Positions 1 to 8,020 of a stretch of DNA of 45,425 nt are shown piece after piece. This stretch comes from an uncultured Eubacteriales bacterium (GTDB lineage Bacteria > Bacillota > Clostridia > Peptostreptococcales > Anaerovoracaceae), in assembly GCA_902795135.1 (NCBI GenBank), contig CADBJW010000018.1, forward strand, positions 1-45,425. The letters run 5' to 3'. The notes under the pieces were generated by a model. It saw nothing but the letters and a program-made list of their open reading frames with translations, was not told where the DNA came from and made no database searches. Each line of letters begins with the position of its first letter. Within the stretch, counting starts at the first letter, position 1. The position numbers were made by a program, and so were the translations under genes.

Positions 1-103
1 CAAACCTCACGGTTTGAACCTTGGGAGTCGCTATGGGGTTCGTCGTTGGCTACGCCCCGCGTGGACTTTCACCACAGATTGACGGCATGCCCGTCATACG
101 CGT
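1..103. other. Hairpin-rich left-edge segment of unknown nature
   Basis: No gene can be supported here. The + strand frames all close by position 120, with stops at 80-82, 103-105 and 118-120. The segment holds several short perfect inverted repeats: CAAACC/GGTTTG (1-6 and 11-16), GTGG/CCAC (61-64 and 71-74) and TGACGG/CCGTCA (80-85 and 91-96). Consecutive hairpins suggest a structured RNA, the end of a repeat or mobile element, or a gene tail cut by the window edge. I cannot tell which. Confidence 0.3.
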
Positions 104-138
104 AAAGGGAGGTTGTTGACGCACAACAACCTCCCTTT
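104..138. terminator. Perfect 15-bp hairpin, probable bidirectional terminator
   Basis: AAAGGGAGGTTGTTG (104-118) pairs perfectly with CAACAACCTCCCTTT (124-138) around a 5-nt loop. The stem is A-rich on the left and T-rich on the right, as in a bidirectional Rho-independent terminator. It overlaps the -35 box of the next promoter. Confidence 0.6.
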
Positions 139-145
139 CTATAAT
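116..145 (+). promoter_or_regulatory. Promoter of the metallophosphoesterase gene, -35 inside a hairpin
   Basis: TTGACG (116-121) and TATAAT (140-145) are separated by 18 nt. The -35 box covers the top of the stem and the loop of the hairpin at 104-138. The expected transcription start, about 7 nt after the -10 box, coincides with the ATG at 152, so the mRNA may be leaderless. Confidence 0.55.
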
Positions 146-151
146 ATTGAT

Positions 152-1552
152 ATGAAATTTATTTTTTTAGGGGATTCTCAGTGCAGCAGAATATCCGGCA
201 AAGACAATGATTACTCAGGCTGGCAGAAGCTTTTGCGTGAATCTCTTAGCATGCTTGGTAAGGAGAATGAGCGACCGTTGGTGCTGATCAGTGGAGACTT
301 GGTCAACAAGCCGGATAACGCGGACGAATGGCAGGCGTTTTTTGATGCCTGTGACAACGTGCGCAGGGAGTTCGATTTTACGCTCGTATCACCTACCGGC
401 AATCATGGACGGGTCGGTGGCTACGAGCAAATCGACGGATACAGAGAACGATTCCTGCTGACCGGAAACGGTCCCTTTGGCCATGAGCACGGTTTCTTCT
501 CCTTTGATTACGGCAACGCCCATTTTTTGGTGCTGGATTCCAACTATATGGACAACCCAGATGCGGAAGCACGAAACTACCTGGGTGCCTGGATCAAGCA
601 GGATCTGGCAAAAAACAAGCAGTCGGTCGTATTTGCACTCCTGCATCATCCCATGTACAGTGCCAGCGACTCCTTCAATGATCAGGAACATGCAAAGGCC
701 ATGCGGGAGGGATACCTGAATTTACTAGCACGGTACGGTGTGGATTATATTCTCTGTGGCCATGAGCATATGTATTGCAGGACCGGAGCAGCGGCAAAGG
801 TTCCTCAGATTATGGGAGTGTCCGGAGAAAAGCACTTTTATGCGAAAAAAAGAGACATGTTTGCTTTAATTCGTGAAAATGTTGTTGTAACAACTTTTTT
901 TAAGGTCGATATCGATACAATAGAATTGGATACTTTCAGCTCGAAAGGAGAGAAGCTGGATCATCATGTCCAAAGCATTCGCCCGGCAAAGATTCGAAAT
1001 TGCGAAAGCTGCAGTCGATTCAGCCGCTGCGGCGGAACAGGCGAGTTGGAATATGCGGAAACACAAGATCGGGCGAGGTCCGTAGGAAGAAGTCCTTTGA
1101 TTCCTGCCTCACATGATGGCATAATTGTTGATGGAACAACAATTAATCCGGAAGAACTGGAACGACTCGGCGCACGGGAACGTACTTTTTCGGTCATGCA
1201 AAGAGGCAAATTGAAACAGGAAGGGCGATTTGGAATAGAGCTGGAGAAGCTTCTTCCTGACGGCGCACATCACCTGATCGTTACGGACCGCCGTGGCTTT
1301 CGGTTTCACTACGAGTACGCGTCCATCCTGCAGGCCAAACGGTTTGTCTCGGAGGAGGACGGGCAAAGACTCCGGGAAGAACCGGCTCCACCGATGCTTT
1401 CTATGGTGCAGCCCGATACTCCGTCCGATCGAGAAGAACGTCCAAAGACCGTTTACGGAATCGTCATTGGTCAGCAGCATCCCGATGAATACAACGGGAG
1501 ACTGTGGATCGATGATATTGTTGAAATTGAGGTAGTACATGAAATATCTTGA
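152..1552 (+). CDS. Calcineurin-like metallophosphoesterase
   Basis: This is a predicted metal-dependent phosphoesterase of about 466 residues. The calcineurin-like motifs are visible in order: GDSQ (D8, with Q where many members have H), GDLVN (D49), GNHG (N84, H85), HHP (H165, H166) and GHEH (H204, H206). After the catalytic domain, at about residue 285, comes a C-x2-C-x5-C cysteine cluster, then a C-terminal region of about 160 residues that I do not recognise. The substrate is unknown. An upstream TTG at 113 would start inside the terminator hairpin, so ATG 152 is preferred. No Shine-Dalgarno is visible before it, in keeping with a leaderless message. The stop overlaps the downstream Crp/Fnr gene by 14 nt, so the two are probably cotranscribed. 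Confidence 0.85.
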   Translation: MKFIFLGDSQCSRISGKDNDYSGWQKLLRESLSMLGKENERPLVLISGDLVNKPDNADEWQAFFDACDNVRREFDFTLVSPTGNHGRVGGYEQIDGYRERFLLTGNGPFGHEHGFFSFDYGNAHFLVLDSNYMDNPDAEARNYLGAWIKQDLAKNKQSVVFALLHHPMYSASDSFNDQEHAKAMREGYLNLLARYGVDYILCGHEHMYCRTGAAAKVPQIMGVSGEKHFYAKKRDMFALIRENVVVTTFFKVDIDTIELDTFSSKGEKLDHHVQSIRPAKIRNCESCSRFSRCGGTGELEYAETQDRARSVGRSPLIPASHDGIIVDGTTINPEELERLGARERTFSVMQRGKLKQEGRFGIELEKLLPDGAHHLIVTDRRGFRFHYEYASILQAKRFVSEEDGQRLREEPAPPMLSMVQPDTPSDREERPKTVYGIVIGQQHPDEYNGRLWIDDIVEIEVVHEIS

Positions 1553-2180
1553 GAGCGTGATCAACAGCGGGTTGTTCAGCAATCTTAAAAAATCGGAATA
1601 CATTGATGCTTTTGAGCAGCTTGTTGTAACGAACAAGACGTACAAAAAAGGAGAAGCTGTTTTTTACGAGGGGGATCTGATCAGCAACATTTGCGTTGTA
1701 AATCGAGGCAGTGTCTGCGGTGAGAAAACCTATCGGGATGGGGAAGTCCATATCATCGAAGTTTTTGAAGAAGGGACCATTCTCGGTCTGGAAGTCACTC
1801 TGTCAAAGACGAGGAAGGCGGCGGTCGATTACATCTGTAACGAAGACACGGAAATCGTCTTTGTTTCCATGTCGTCCATTACCAAATCGAAATACGCCCC
1901 GAAGATCCAGGCGACTCTGACGTATATTCTGGCGGATAACAACATCCGTATGGCGAACAAAATCGAGATTTTGGCAAAACGCGGTCTCCGGGAACGCATT
2001 CTGATTTATCTGAACATCCTGAGCAAAAAGTCCGGAACCAACACCGTGACCGTGAGGATGAACCGGGAGCAGTTGGCCCAGTATTTATGCGTGAACCGAA
2101 GCGCCCTGTCCAATGAGTTGAATAAACTAAAAAAAGAAGGGGTTCTGGACTTCAAAAAAGATAAATTCACAATCTTGTAA
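1539..2180 (+). CDS. Crp/Fnr family transcriptional regulator
   Basis: This 213-residue protein has the Crp/Fnr layout. An N-terminal cyclic-nucleotide-binding-like beta barrel contains a KKGEAVFYEGD segment near residues 35-46. A long dimerisation helix follows at about 110-145, and a C-terminal winged helix at about 165-213 has the recognition-helix region NREQLAQYLCVNRSALSNE. I see no clear Fe-S cysteine set, so the ligand is unknown. GAGG at 1529-1532 gives a 6-nt spacing to ATG 1539. The start lies inside the end of the metallophosphoesterase gene, which suggests translational coupling. It may regulate that gene or distant targets. Confidence 0.85.
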   Translation: MKYLESVINSGLFSNLKKSEYIDAFEQLVVTNKTYKKGEAVFYEGDLISNICVVNRGSVCGEKTYRDGEVHIIEVFEEGTILGLEVTLSKTRKAAVDYICNEDTEIVFVSMSSITKSKYAPKIQATLTYILADNNIRMANKIEILAKRGLRERILIYLNILSKKSGTNTVTVRMNREQLAQYLCVNRSALSNELNKLKKEGVLDFKKDKFTIL

Positions 2181-2185
2181 AATCC

Positions 2186-2215
2186 TGAAACAATAACGTA
2201 AGAATATGTTATAAT
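2186..2215 (+). promoter_or_regulatory. Extended -10 promoter of the MoxR operon
   Basis: TATAAT at 2210-2215 is preceded by a TGn extension (2207-2209), with a weak -35 (TGAAAC, 2186-2191) 18 nt upstream. It lies between the Crp/Fnr stop and the AGGTGGAGGG ribosome binding site at 2241-2250. Confidence 0.6.
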
Positions 2216-2257
2216 TACCACGTATATTTTTTGCACAAAAAGGTGGAGGGCTAACGA

Positions 2258-3184
2258 GTGGATAATAGATTATTAGTAATCAAAAACGAAGTTAACAAAG
2301 CAATCAAAGGTAAAGACGATGTAATCGATAAAGTGTTGACTGCAATCATGGCAGGCGGACACATTCTGATCGACGACATTCCGGGCGTTGGTAAAACGAC
2401 TATGGCACTGGCATTCAGTAAGGCAATGGGCCTGAAATTCAAGCGTGTTCAGTTCACACCGGACGTTTTGCCTTCAGATATCACAGGCTTCTCGATGTAC
2501 AACAAAGACACCGGGAAACTTTCCTATGTCCAGGGAGCTGCAGCCTGCAACTTCCTCTTGGCAGACGAAATCAACCGTACATCCAGTAAGACCCAGTCGG
2601 CGCTTTTGCAGATCATGCAGGAGGGCAGGGTGTCTGTAGACGGTCATACTTATAAGCTGCCGGAACCATTTATCGTAATGGCAACGCAGAACCCGATCGG
2701 CGCGGTCGGAACGCAGATGCTTCCGGAAGCACAGCTGGACCGTTTTATGATCCAGATTTCCATGGGATATCCGGATAGCGCAGCACAGGTCCAGATTCTG
2801 AAAGACAGAAGCACATCGGATCCGTTGGATCAGGTAAGAGCTGTCGTAAACGCGCAGGATATCGTACAGATGAAGCAGCAGGCAGGCATGATGTATGTGG
2901 ATGATAAGATCTACACTTATATTACAGCTCTGGCAGAAGCCACGAGAAAACACCAGTACGTCAAGCTGGGACTGAGCCCGAGAGGAGCCATCGCTCTTAC
3001 GGATATGGCAAAGGCCGATGCTTTTGTAAAGGGCATGAATTTCGTTGCACCGGAAAACGTACAGGCAGTCTTCCAGGATGTTTGCTGTCACAGACTCATC
3101 CTGCAGCCGAAGGCGCAGCTTGCGGAGACTAACGTAGAGAAGATCCTTTCAGAAATCGTGACACTCGTTAAGGCGCCTAAATAA
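2258..3184 (+). CDS. MoxR family AAA+ ATPase
   Basis: This is an AAA+ ATPase of 308 residues, the usual MoxR size. Walker A is GVGKTT (about 43-48) and Walker B is LLADEINR (about 100-107), followed by the family-typical NRTSSKTQSALLQIMQEG and ATQNP (sensor 1) segments. MoxR proteins are thought to act as chaperones that mature or insert metal or surface protein complexes, usually with vWA-like partners encoded alongside. The start is GTG 2258, supported by AGGTGGAGGG at 2241-2250. It is the first gene of an apparent operon with the DUF58, transglutaminase-like and membrane-anchored proteins downstream. Confidence 0.93.
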   Translation: MDNRLLVIKNEVNKAIKGKDDVIDKVLTAIMAGGHILIDDIPGVGKTTMALAFSKAMGLKFKRVQFTPDVLPSDITGFSMYNKDTGKLSYVQGAAACNFLLADEINRTSSKTQSALLQIMQEGRVSVDGHTYKLPEPFIVMATQNPIGAVGTQMLPEAQLDRFMIQISMGYPDSAAQVQILKDRSTSDPLDQVRAVVNAQDIVQMKQQAGMMYVDDKIYTYITALAEATRKHQYVKLGLSPRGAIALTDMAKADAFVKGMNFVAPENVQAVFQDVCCHRLILQPKAQLAETNVEKILSEIVTLVKAPK

Positions 3185-3205
3185 GGGGTAAAGGGCAGAA
3201 GGGAT

Positions 3206-4297
3206 ATGAGACTGTTTAACATTCGAAGTATATTTATCATCATTTTATTGATTCTATCAACAGCACTGTATTTCTTTACGGAAGCGAAATATGCAGCATT
3301 GCTGATTGTTTTGCTGCTGTTGATCATCATTCTGTCATTTGTTACAGCATTTTTGACGGGAAGGGATCTTAAAGTGTCCATGGAAACTCCTGTGCAGGGC
3401 GTTCAGGGAGTTCCGGCACATGTTGCGATCAAGGTCGAAAACAAAGGATTCTTCCCCGTTTTTATGTGCAAAGTCAAGACGATCATGACCAATCTCCTCA
3501 TGGATGAAACCGACGTTGCCACGGACCGTTTGTCCATTGGGCGGAAAAAGTCTTCGAACGTTGATTTTGCTGTTTCCGAAGACCGGTGCGGATGTATTGA
3601 GATCGGACTTGATGAGATACGGGTCACAGATCCTTTGGGGCTGATTAATGTGAAGCCAAAGAATCTGGACGTGGAAACATCCGGCAACCGGATCTACTAC
3701 ATGCCAAAAGCAGCCGACACACCGATCCCGAGTGAAGATCTGGCCAGCTATGACATGGAAAGTTACAAATACTCCCCGCACAAAAGCGGCGGAGATCCAT
3801 CGGAGATCTTTGACATTCGCGAATACCAGATGAATGACAACATGAAAGCCATCCACTGGAAACTGACCAGCAAGATGGACACGCCAATGGTCAAGGAATT
3901 CGGTCTTCCAATCGAAAACAAACTGATGGTGATTGTGGATAAAGCAAAAGCAGAGCCAGACGCCGATGAAATCGAAAAGGACACGGACTTCGTTGCGTCT
4001 CTCAGCTTGACGCTTTTGAATCAGAGCATCAATCACACCATCGGATGGTACAACTACCTGGAAAACGAATTCGAGGCGTACGCCGTAGATGATGAAACGT
4101 CTCTATGGACGGCCATCAAAGCGCTGATCAGCTGTCCGTTCCGAGCGGATGAAACATCAGCGGCAGCGCATTTTATTGAATCGGACACACACAAAGATTT
4201 TTCTAGCTATATATACGTCACAAGTGACGGCACGGAAATGGAAAGGCTTATGAGTTATGGAGCGGTTAGCCTATACGACCCAAAAGACTTCAGATGA
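3206..4297 (+). CDS. DUF58 domain-containing membrane protein
   Basis: This 363-residue protein has two N-terminal membrane helices (about 8-27 and 29-50), then a cytoplasmic region with the DUF58 signature SGGDPSEIFDIREYQMND followed by IHWKLTSK (about residues 194-220). DUF58 proteins contain a vWA-like fold and are regularly encoded next to MoxR ATPases and transglutaminase-like membrane proteins, as here. The exact function is unknown; assembly or quality control of envelope proteins is the usual inference. The end overlaps the next gene by 41 nt, which implies tight coupling. Confidence 0.92.
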   Translation: MRLFNIRSIFIIILLILSTALYFFTEAKYAALLIVLLLLIIILSFVTAFLTGRDLKVSMETPVQGVQGVPAHVAIKVENKGFFPVFMCKVKTIMTNLLMDETDVATDRLSIGRKKSSNVDFAVSEDRCGCIEIGLDEIRVTDPLGLINVKPKNLDVETSGNRIYYMPKAADTPIPSEDLASYDMESYKYSPHKSGGDPSEIFDIREYQMNDNMKAIHWKLTSKMDTPMVKEFGLPIENKLMVIVDKAKAEPDADEIEKDTDFVASLSLTLLNQSINHTIGWYNYLENEFEAYAVDDETSLWTAIKALISCPFRADETSAAAHFIESDTHKDFSSYIYVTSDGTEMERLMSYGAVSLYDPKDFR

Positions 4298-6569
4298 CAA
4301 TTTAAATAAAGGCAGATTCGCAGACAAGCTGGATGTGTACGCGATCATTGGATATGCGAAGGACGCAGCCATAGGCCTGATCATGGGCATCGGGTCTTTC
4401 CTTGTGTTGCTTTCAACCTTCGGTCTGAGCTGGTCCCACACAGACTGGCCTTATGGCGGGTTCATTGACGGCATGATCAATACCTGGAACATCGTCGCCA
4501 AACACCTGGCGGCCCAGGATGGGGTCTTTCTGCCGCAATTGGAAGTGTACGATGTAGAGAACGGGTTCTTCCTGGCCATGGTGCTTTTGTTCCTGATTGC
4601 TGTGGGCGTTGTGATCTCCTTCAGCCGGAACAAGGGCTTCATCATCTTTTATGCATTGCTGGTGGGACTGCCGTCGATCATATGGGGCATCCACCCGTCG
4701 GTACTGGCTGTAGCGGTGCTCGCTGCGGGGATTTTGCTGTTTATCGTGAATTCAGATATCCGGAACATTTTCCAGAATTACCGGGGACTGATCTACGCCG
4801 CGATCATCGCGGCCGCGGCTTTTGTATTACTGTGCGTACCTGCGGTCGGAAAACTGGCTGACCGGCCGACTGCCGTGGATAAGTTCCGGGAGAATACCCA
4901 GGAGAAGGCGGTGGATTCCTATTACGGAACCAATCCGCTGCACGATGGCGACTTGACCGTGAAGTCAAGAGGCTCCGAAAAGGGCACGGCTTTGGAAGTG
5001 ACCATGAGCAATCCGGAATCCATGTATCTGCGTGGATTTGTTGGAGACGTACTGACCCACGATGGCTGGAAGCCGCTGTCCTCTGCGACCTACTATGAAG
5101 ATAAGAATCTGTTCTACTGGCTCGGTGAAAACGGGTTCAACGGGCTGGGTCAGATTTCCCAGTCTGCGGCCTTGGCCGAACAGGGCGGCGAGAAGAGTTT
5201 GAACTCAAACTACCGTGAACAGAGCAATTACGTGGAAGTTGAAAACATCAACGCCAACAAAAAATACGCCTATGTTCCATACGAAATTTCTCAGGAAGGC
5301 GCCATGGTGGATGAGGAACATCCGGCTAAAAACTGGGGCGACAGTTTCCTGACTGGCGGCAAGCTGGGGAAAGTGAAATCCTATTCCTTCTCCGCGTCCC
5401 AGAACCGGGTAGCGACCTGGACGGATACAGCGTCTAAGTTCTACACGAACAAAGTGACGGTTCCGGAGCAAAAGGATTATCTCGAAAACGAAAGCTATTA
5501 CAACGAATACATTTACAAGAAGTTCACCTATATTTCAGACGACGACCGGTACGTTCTGGAAACGGTACTGGGGGACAAGGGCGATCAAAAGCGTGGACAC
5601 GTGGAATACAACACGGCGATCACCCATGTCAAGCAGCTGATCAGCACGAATTTCTTCTATACGGACGAACTGGATGGCTATGAAAAGGGGAACTCCTCAC
5701 TGGAGAACATCTTCGTTGCGAGAACCGGGTATGACGCCCAGCTGGCAACGGCTGCCGTCATGATGTTCCGTTACTATGGAATCCCGGCAAGGTACGTAGA
5801 GGGTTATCTTGTGACAGAGGAGGACGTTGCAACCGGTTCACCAACCATTGACGTTTCCAGGGCAAACGCCCACGCCTGGGCAGAAATCTATGTGGACGGA
5901 ATCGGATTTGTTCCGGTGGAAGTTTGCGATGAGTTTGCCGGCAAGATGCGTGAAGCGGATTACACCATTGGAATTTCCAGCAAGAATAAGAACGAACTGA
6001 CGGATAAGTCCAAAGAAAACAACACCGACCCGAATGTCATTGAAGAAAAAACGAAGACCAATGCCGGCGGCAAGAAGATTCCGCACAAGGGTCTGATCGT
6101 TCTCGGTATTCTGGCAGGCTTGCTGCTTTTGGCGCTTTTGGTATTCCTGATCCGACTGCTGGTTCTTAAGATCCTCGAACTGATTCAGCGCCGGAAACTG
6201 TTTAAGAGCGGCGAACCGAGAGAAGCAGTCCGTGCAATCTACAGACATATGGATGATAAGAAGATTACGCCGGACGATGAGGCAAGGGATATCGGTAACC
6301 GGGCATCGTACAGTGTTCTGGCAGTCACCGAAGCAGACCGGCTCACCATGCTGAAGAAGCTGAAGGACCTTAAGGAACACAAGTCACTGGATGTATCAAA
6401 GATAAAGGATGTTAAAGGAAAGATTCCAAAGCCGGGCAAAAGCGATAAAGCAAAGGCCGGCGACGAAAAGGGAACGGGAGAAAAGAAAGAAAAGGTAATT
6501 GGAAAATGGGGAGCATTAAAGAAAAAATCCAAGGAAAAATTCCAGGAAAAATCAAAAGAAAAGAAGTAA
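4257..6569 (+). CDS. Transglutaminase-like membrane protein lacking the catalytic cysteine
   Basis: This 770-residue protein has several N-terminal membrane helices between residues 35 and 200, an extracytoplasmic region, a transglutaminase-like core at about 440-560, another membrane helix at about 620-645 and a lysine-rich tail. The core is recognisable from MFRYYGIPARYVEGYLVT and the AHAWAEIYVDG segment. Where active relatives have G-[FY]-C at the nucleophile, this protein reads TGYDAQLA, placing D493 at the cysteine position. His is kept (H539), but the usual Asp is Glu (E555). It may be a non-catalytic domain or use different chemistry. The gene overlaps DUF58 by 41 nt and the next gene by 64 nt. 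The start at ATG 4257 is probable, with GAAAGG upstream. Confidence 0.88.
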   Translation: MERLAYTTQKTSDDNLNKGRFADKLDVYAIIGYAKDAAIGLIMGIGSFLVLLSTFGLSWSHTDWPYGGFIDGMINTWNIVAKHLAAQDGVFLPQLEVYDVENGFFLAMVLLFLIAVGVVISFSRNKGFIIFYALLVGLPSIIWGIHPSVLAVAVLAAGILLFIVNSDIRNIFQNYRGLIYAAIIAAAAFVLLCVPAVGKLADRPTAVDKFRENTQEKAVDSYYGTNPLHDGDLTVKSRGSEKGTALEVTMSNPESMYLRGFVGDVLTHDGWKPLSSATYYEDKNLFYWLGENGFNGLGQISQSAALAEQGGEKSLNSNYREQSNYVEVENINANKKYAYVPYEISQEGAMVDEEHPAKNWGDSFLTGGKLGKVKSYSFSASQNRVATWTDTASKFYTNKVTVPEQKDYLENESYYNEYIYKKFTYISDDDRYVLETVLGDKGDQKRGHVEYNTAITHVKQLISTNFFYTDELDGYEKGNSSLENIFVARTGYDAQLATAAVMMFRYYGIPARYVEGYLVTEEDVATGSPTIDVSRANAHAWAEIYVDGIGFVPVEVCDEFAGKMREADYTIGISSKNKNELTDKSKENNTDPNVIEEKTKTNAGGKKIPHKGLIVLGILAGLLLLALLVFLIRLLVLKILELIQRRKLFKSGEPREAVRAIYRHMDDKKITPDDEARDIGNRASYSVLAVTEADRLTMLKKLKDLKEHKSLDVSKIKDVKGKIPKPGKSDKAKAGDEKGTGEKKEKVIGKWGALKKKSKEKFQEKSKEKK

Positions 6570-7369
6570 CAACGGACACGGCCGCAGGTGTAACATCAAA
6601 CCTTGCGAAGGAAGAAAGCGGCAAAGCTGGTTTCTTTAGTGTGGCCACGGCCAAGCGCCTTGCGAAAAAGCACATTGCTGCGATCATTGCAGTCGCAGTC
6701 ATCGGTGCCGGAGCAGGGACGGTTTATGGTGCCCTGCAGGCACAGGTCGAGGATTTAGGTGAAAATCCGGTATATGGTGAAAGCGAGGCCAAAACCCAGG
6801 TGCTTCTGGAGGGCAAGGGTTATTCTCTGGATAAGAATCAGAAGAAGGATTACGACCTGCCGCAGAAACTGGAAAAGAAAAAAGATAATAAGATCAACAA
6901 GTACAATCCATCTGTTCCGCGTATCAATCCGAACTATCCGCGCAGCAGCTACCGTTTTAGCGGAATCCGGAGCAGTTCCTATAACTCGAACAAATTTAAG
7001 CCGTCCGTCACTACGAATCTAAGGAAGTTGACCAAGGGCGAGACATTTGCAGCCGGTGAAAAAATCACTTTTTGGGTAGAAGGCAAGACCTATAGCAAAG
7101 CCAATATCAAGACCAAGTACTACACCGTAAAGTCCAATGGTAAGAAGGTCAAGATTAACGAAAGCGATAGTGACACCCACGCCGAATATACGATTACGGT
7201 ACCGGATCCGACGGATGCAAAGAAAAGTAAAAAGACTGGAAAATACTACTTCGTAGTAAATGTTGCCGTACGCGATGAAGCAAGACGGAGAATAACAACA
7301 ACAATAACAATAATAATAACAACAATAATAATAACAATAACAATCCTCCACCAACGCCAGAAACAGTAA
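6506..7369 (+). CDS. Membrane-anchored protein, N-terminal part of a frameshifted gene
   Basis: This is the fourth gene of the MoxR operon. It starts inside the preceding gene, with a 64-nt overlap in another frame. A basic N-terminus is followed by one membrane helix (AAIIAVAVIGAGAGTVYGAL, about residues 58-77) and then a basic, Ser/Tyr/Asn-rich extracytoplasmic region with a beta-rich domain from about 165. The last sensible residues are near 255, where the sequence reads VAVRDEA. After that the frame gives a meaningless TTTITIII run, because the downstream AAY codons are being read out of phase. The true continuation is in the -1 frame from about 7279. I recognise no family. It is probably exported and anchored, working with the transglutaminase-like protein. 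Confidence 0.7.
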   Translation: MGSIKEKIQGKIPGKIKRKEVTTDTAAGVTSNLAKEESGKAGFFSVATAKRLAKKHIAAIIAVAVIGAGAGTVYGALQAQVEDLGENPVYGESEAKTQVLLEGKGYSLDKNQKKDYDLPQKLEKKKDNKINKYNPSVPRINPNYPRSSYRFSGIRSSSYNSNKFKPSVTTNLRKLTKGETFAAGEKITFWVEGKTYSKANIKTKYYTVKSNGKKVKINESDSDTHAEYTITVPDPTDAKKSKKTGKYYFVVNVAVRDEARRRITTTITIIITTIIITITILHQRQKQ

Positions 7370-7782
7370 AAGTAACTGCAAGCTTGACGATTACTGGACT
7401 CAAAGAAGCAATAAGTGGTGAAAAGATAGTATATGAAGGTGATGATTCAATTGTCTTAAAAACAGTTACCTTTGATGTTCCGAACGGAGCAGGAAAGGAA
7501 GTTGTCGATGATGAGATATGCAAGGCGTACAATATAGTAAACGGGAAAATATCATATAATGCTCCGTATGGTGAAATAAAGGAGAAAGAAGAAGAGGATA
7601 CTTCAAATCAAGTTGGTGTAGATGATGAGGGAAATCCTATTTATGGTACAAAAACAGTAGAATATACCGAAGAAAAGGAAACAAACCATCTGATAGGTGA
7701 TTTCATTGGCTCATCTATATCAAAAGTAACAGATGAAATGCCTACAGTTCAATGTACATTTAATGTGAAGAACTACGATTAG
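7279..7782 (+). pseudogene. C-terminal part of the frameshifted membrane-anchored protein
   Basis: In the frame one base back from the N-terminal part, the sequence opens after a TGA at 7276-7278. It reads Lys-Thr-Glu, then 18 consecutive asparagine codons (7291-7344), then PPPTPET and a beta-rich domain ending at 7782. The Asn tract plus Pro/Thr stretch looks like a flexible linker between two extracytoplasmic domains. I see no ribosome binding site or believable independent start (TTG 7384 has none), so this is best read as the rest of the 6506 gene, separated by loss of one base near 7279-7290. The segment is AT-richer than its neighbours: 68 G+C in 180 sampled bases, against 34 in 60 at position 5041. 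Confidence 0.65.
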
Positions 7783-7827
7783 CTTGTTTTATTTGTTATA
7801 AAAGTTAGGAATGAATAGAGGTATGTC

Positions 7828-8019
7828 ATGAAACTCAAACTCGGATTAATCGCGGCGTCGATCGTGCTTTGTATCGGCATGTTTACGGCCTGCGGAAGCG
7901 GGATTAATGATGCACAGTCTCTGAACGAAGCAAGTAAAACGGCGCAGGAAGCCGTAAAAAACTTCCATATGGATTCCACGGTTGAGATGAAAGTCGGCTA
8001 TGATTTGAGTCGGCTATGA
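7828..8019 (+). pseudogene. Lipoprotein, N-terminal part before a frameshift
   Basis: ATG 7828 has AGAGG about 7 nt upstream. The product begins with a lipoprotein signal peptide: basic MKLK, a hydrophobic stretch and MFTAC with C22 as the probable lipidated residue (Phe at -3 is unusual). A serine/alanine-rich segment follows. The frame ends at 8019 because the 16-mer AGTCGGCTATGATTTG is duplicated in tandem (7992-8007 and 8008-8023). Deleting one copy restores a continuous reading through VGYDLGDGSASSSG into the downstream frame. The intact protein would have about 387 residues. Confidence 0.75.
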
Positions 8020-8020
8020 T

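Noticed and set aside
113-151. Longer start (TTG 113) for the metallophosphoesterase
   Set aside because: It lies inside the terminator hairpin and upstream of the -10 box, and the family motif begins right after ATG 152.
7270-7300. Programmed -1 ribosomal frameshift at the asparagine tract
   Set aside because: I see no X-XXY-YYZ slippery heptamer in the correct phase and no clear stimulatory hairpin; a one-base deletion or sequence error is simpler.
7019-7532. Minus-strand open frames rich in Leu, Tyr and Cys runs
   Set aside because: They are the complement of the AAY asparagine tract and have no start signals or family resemblance.
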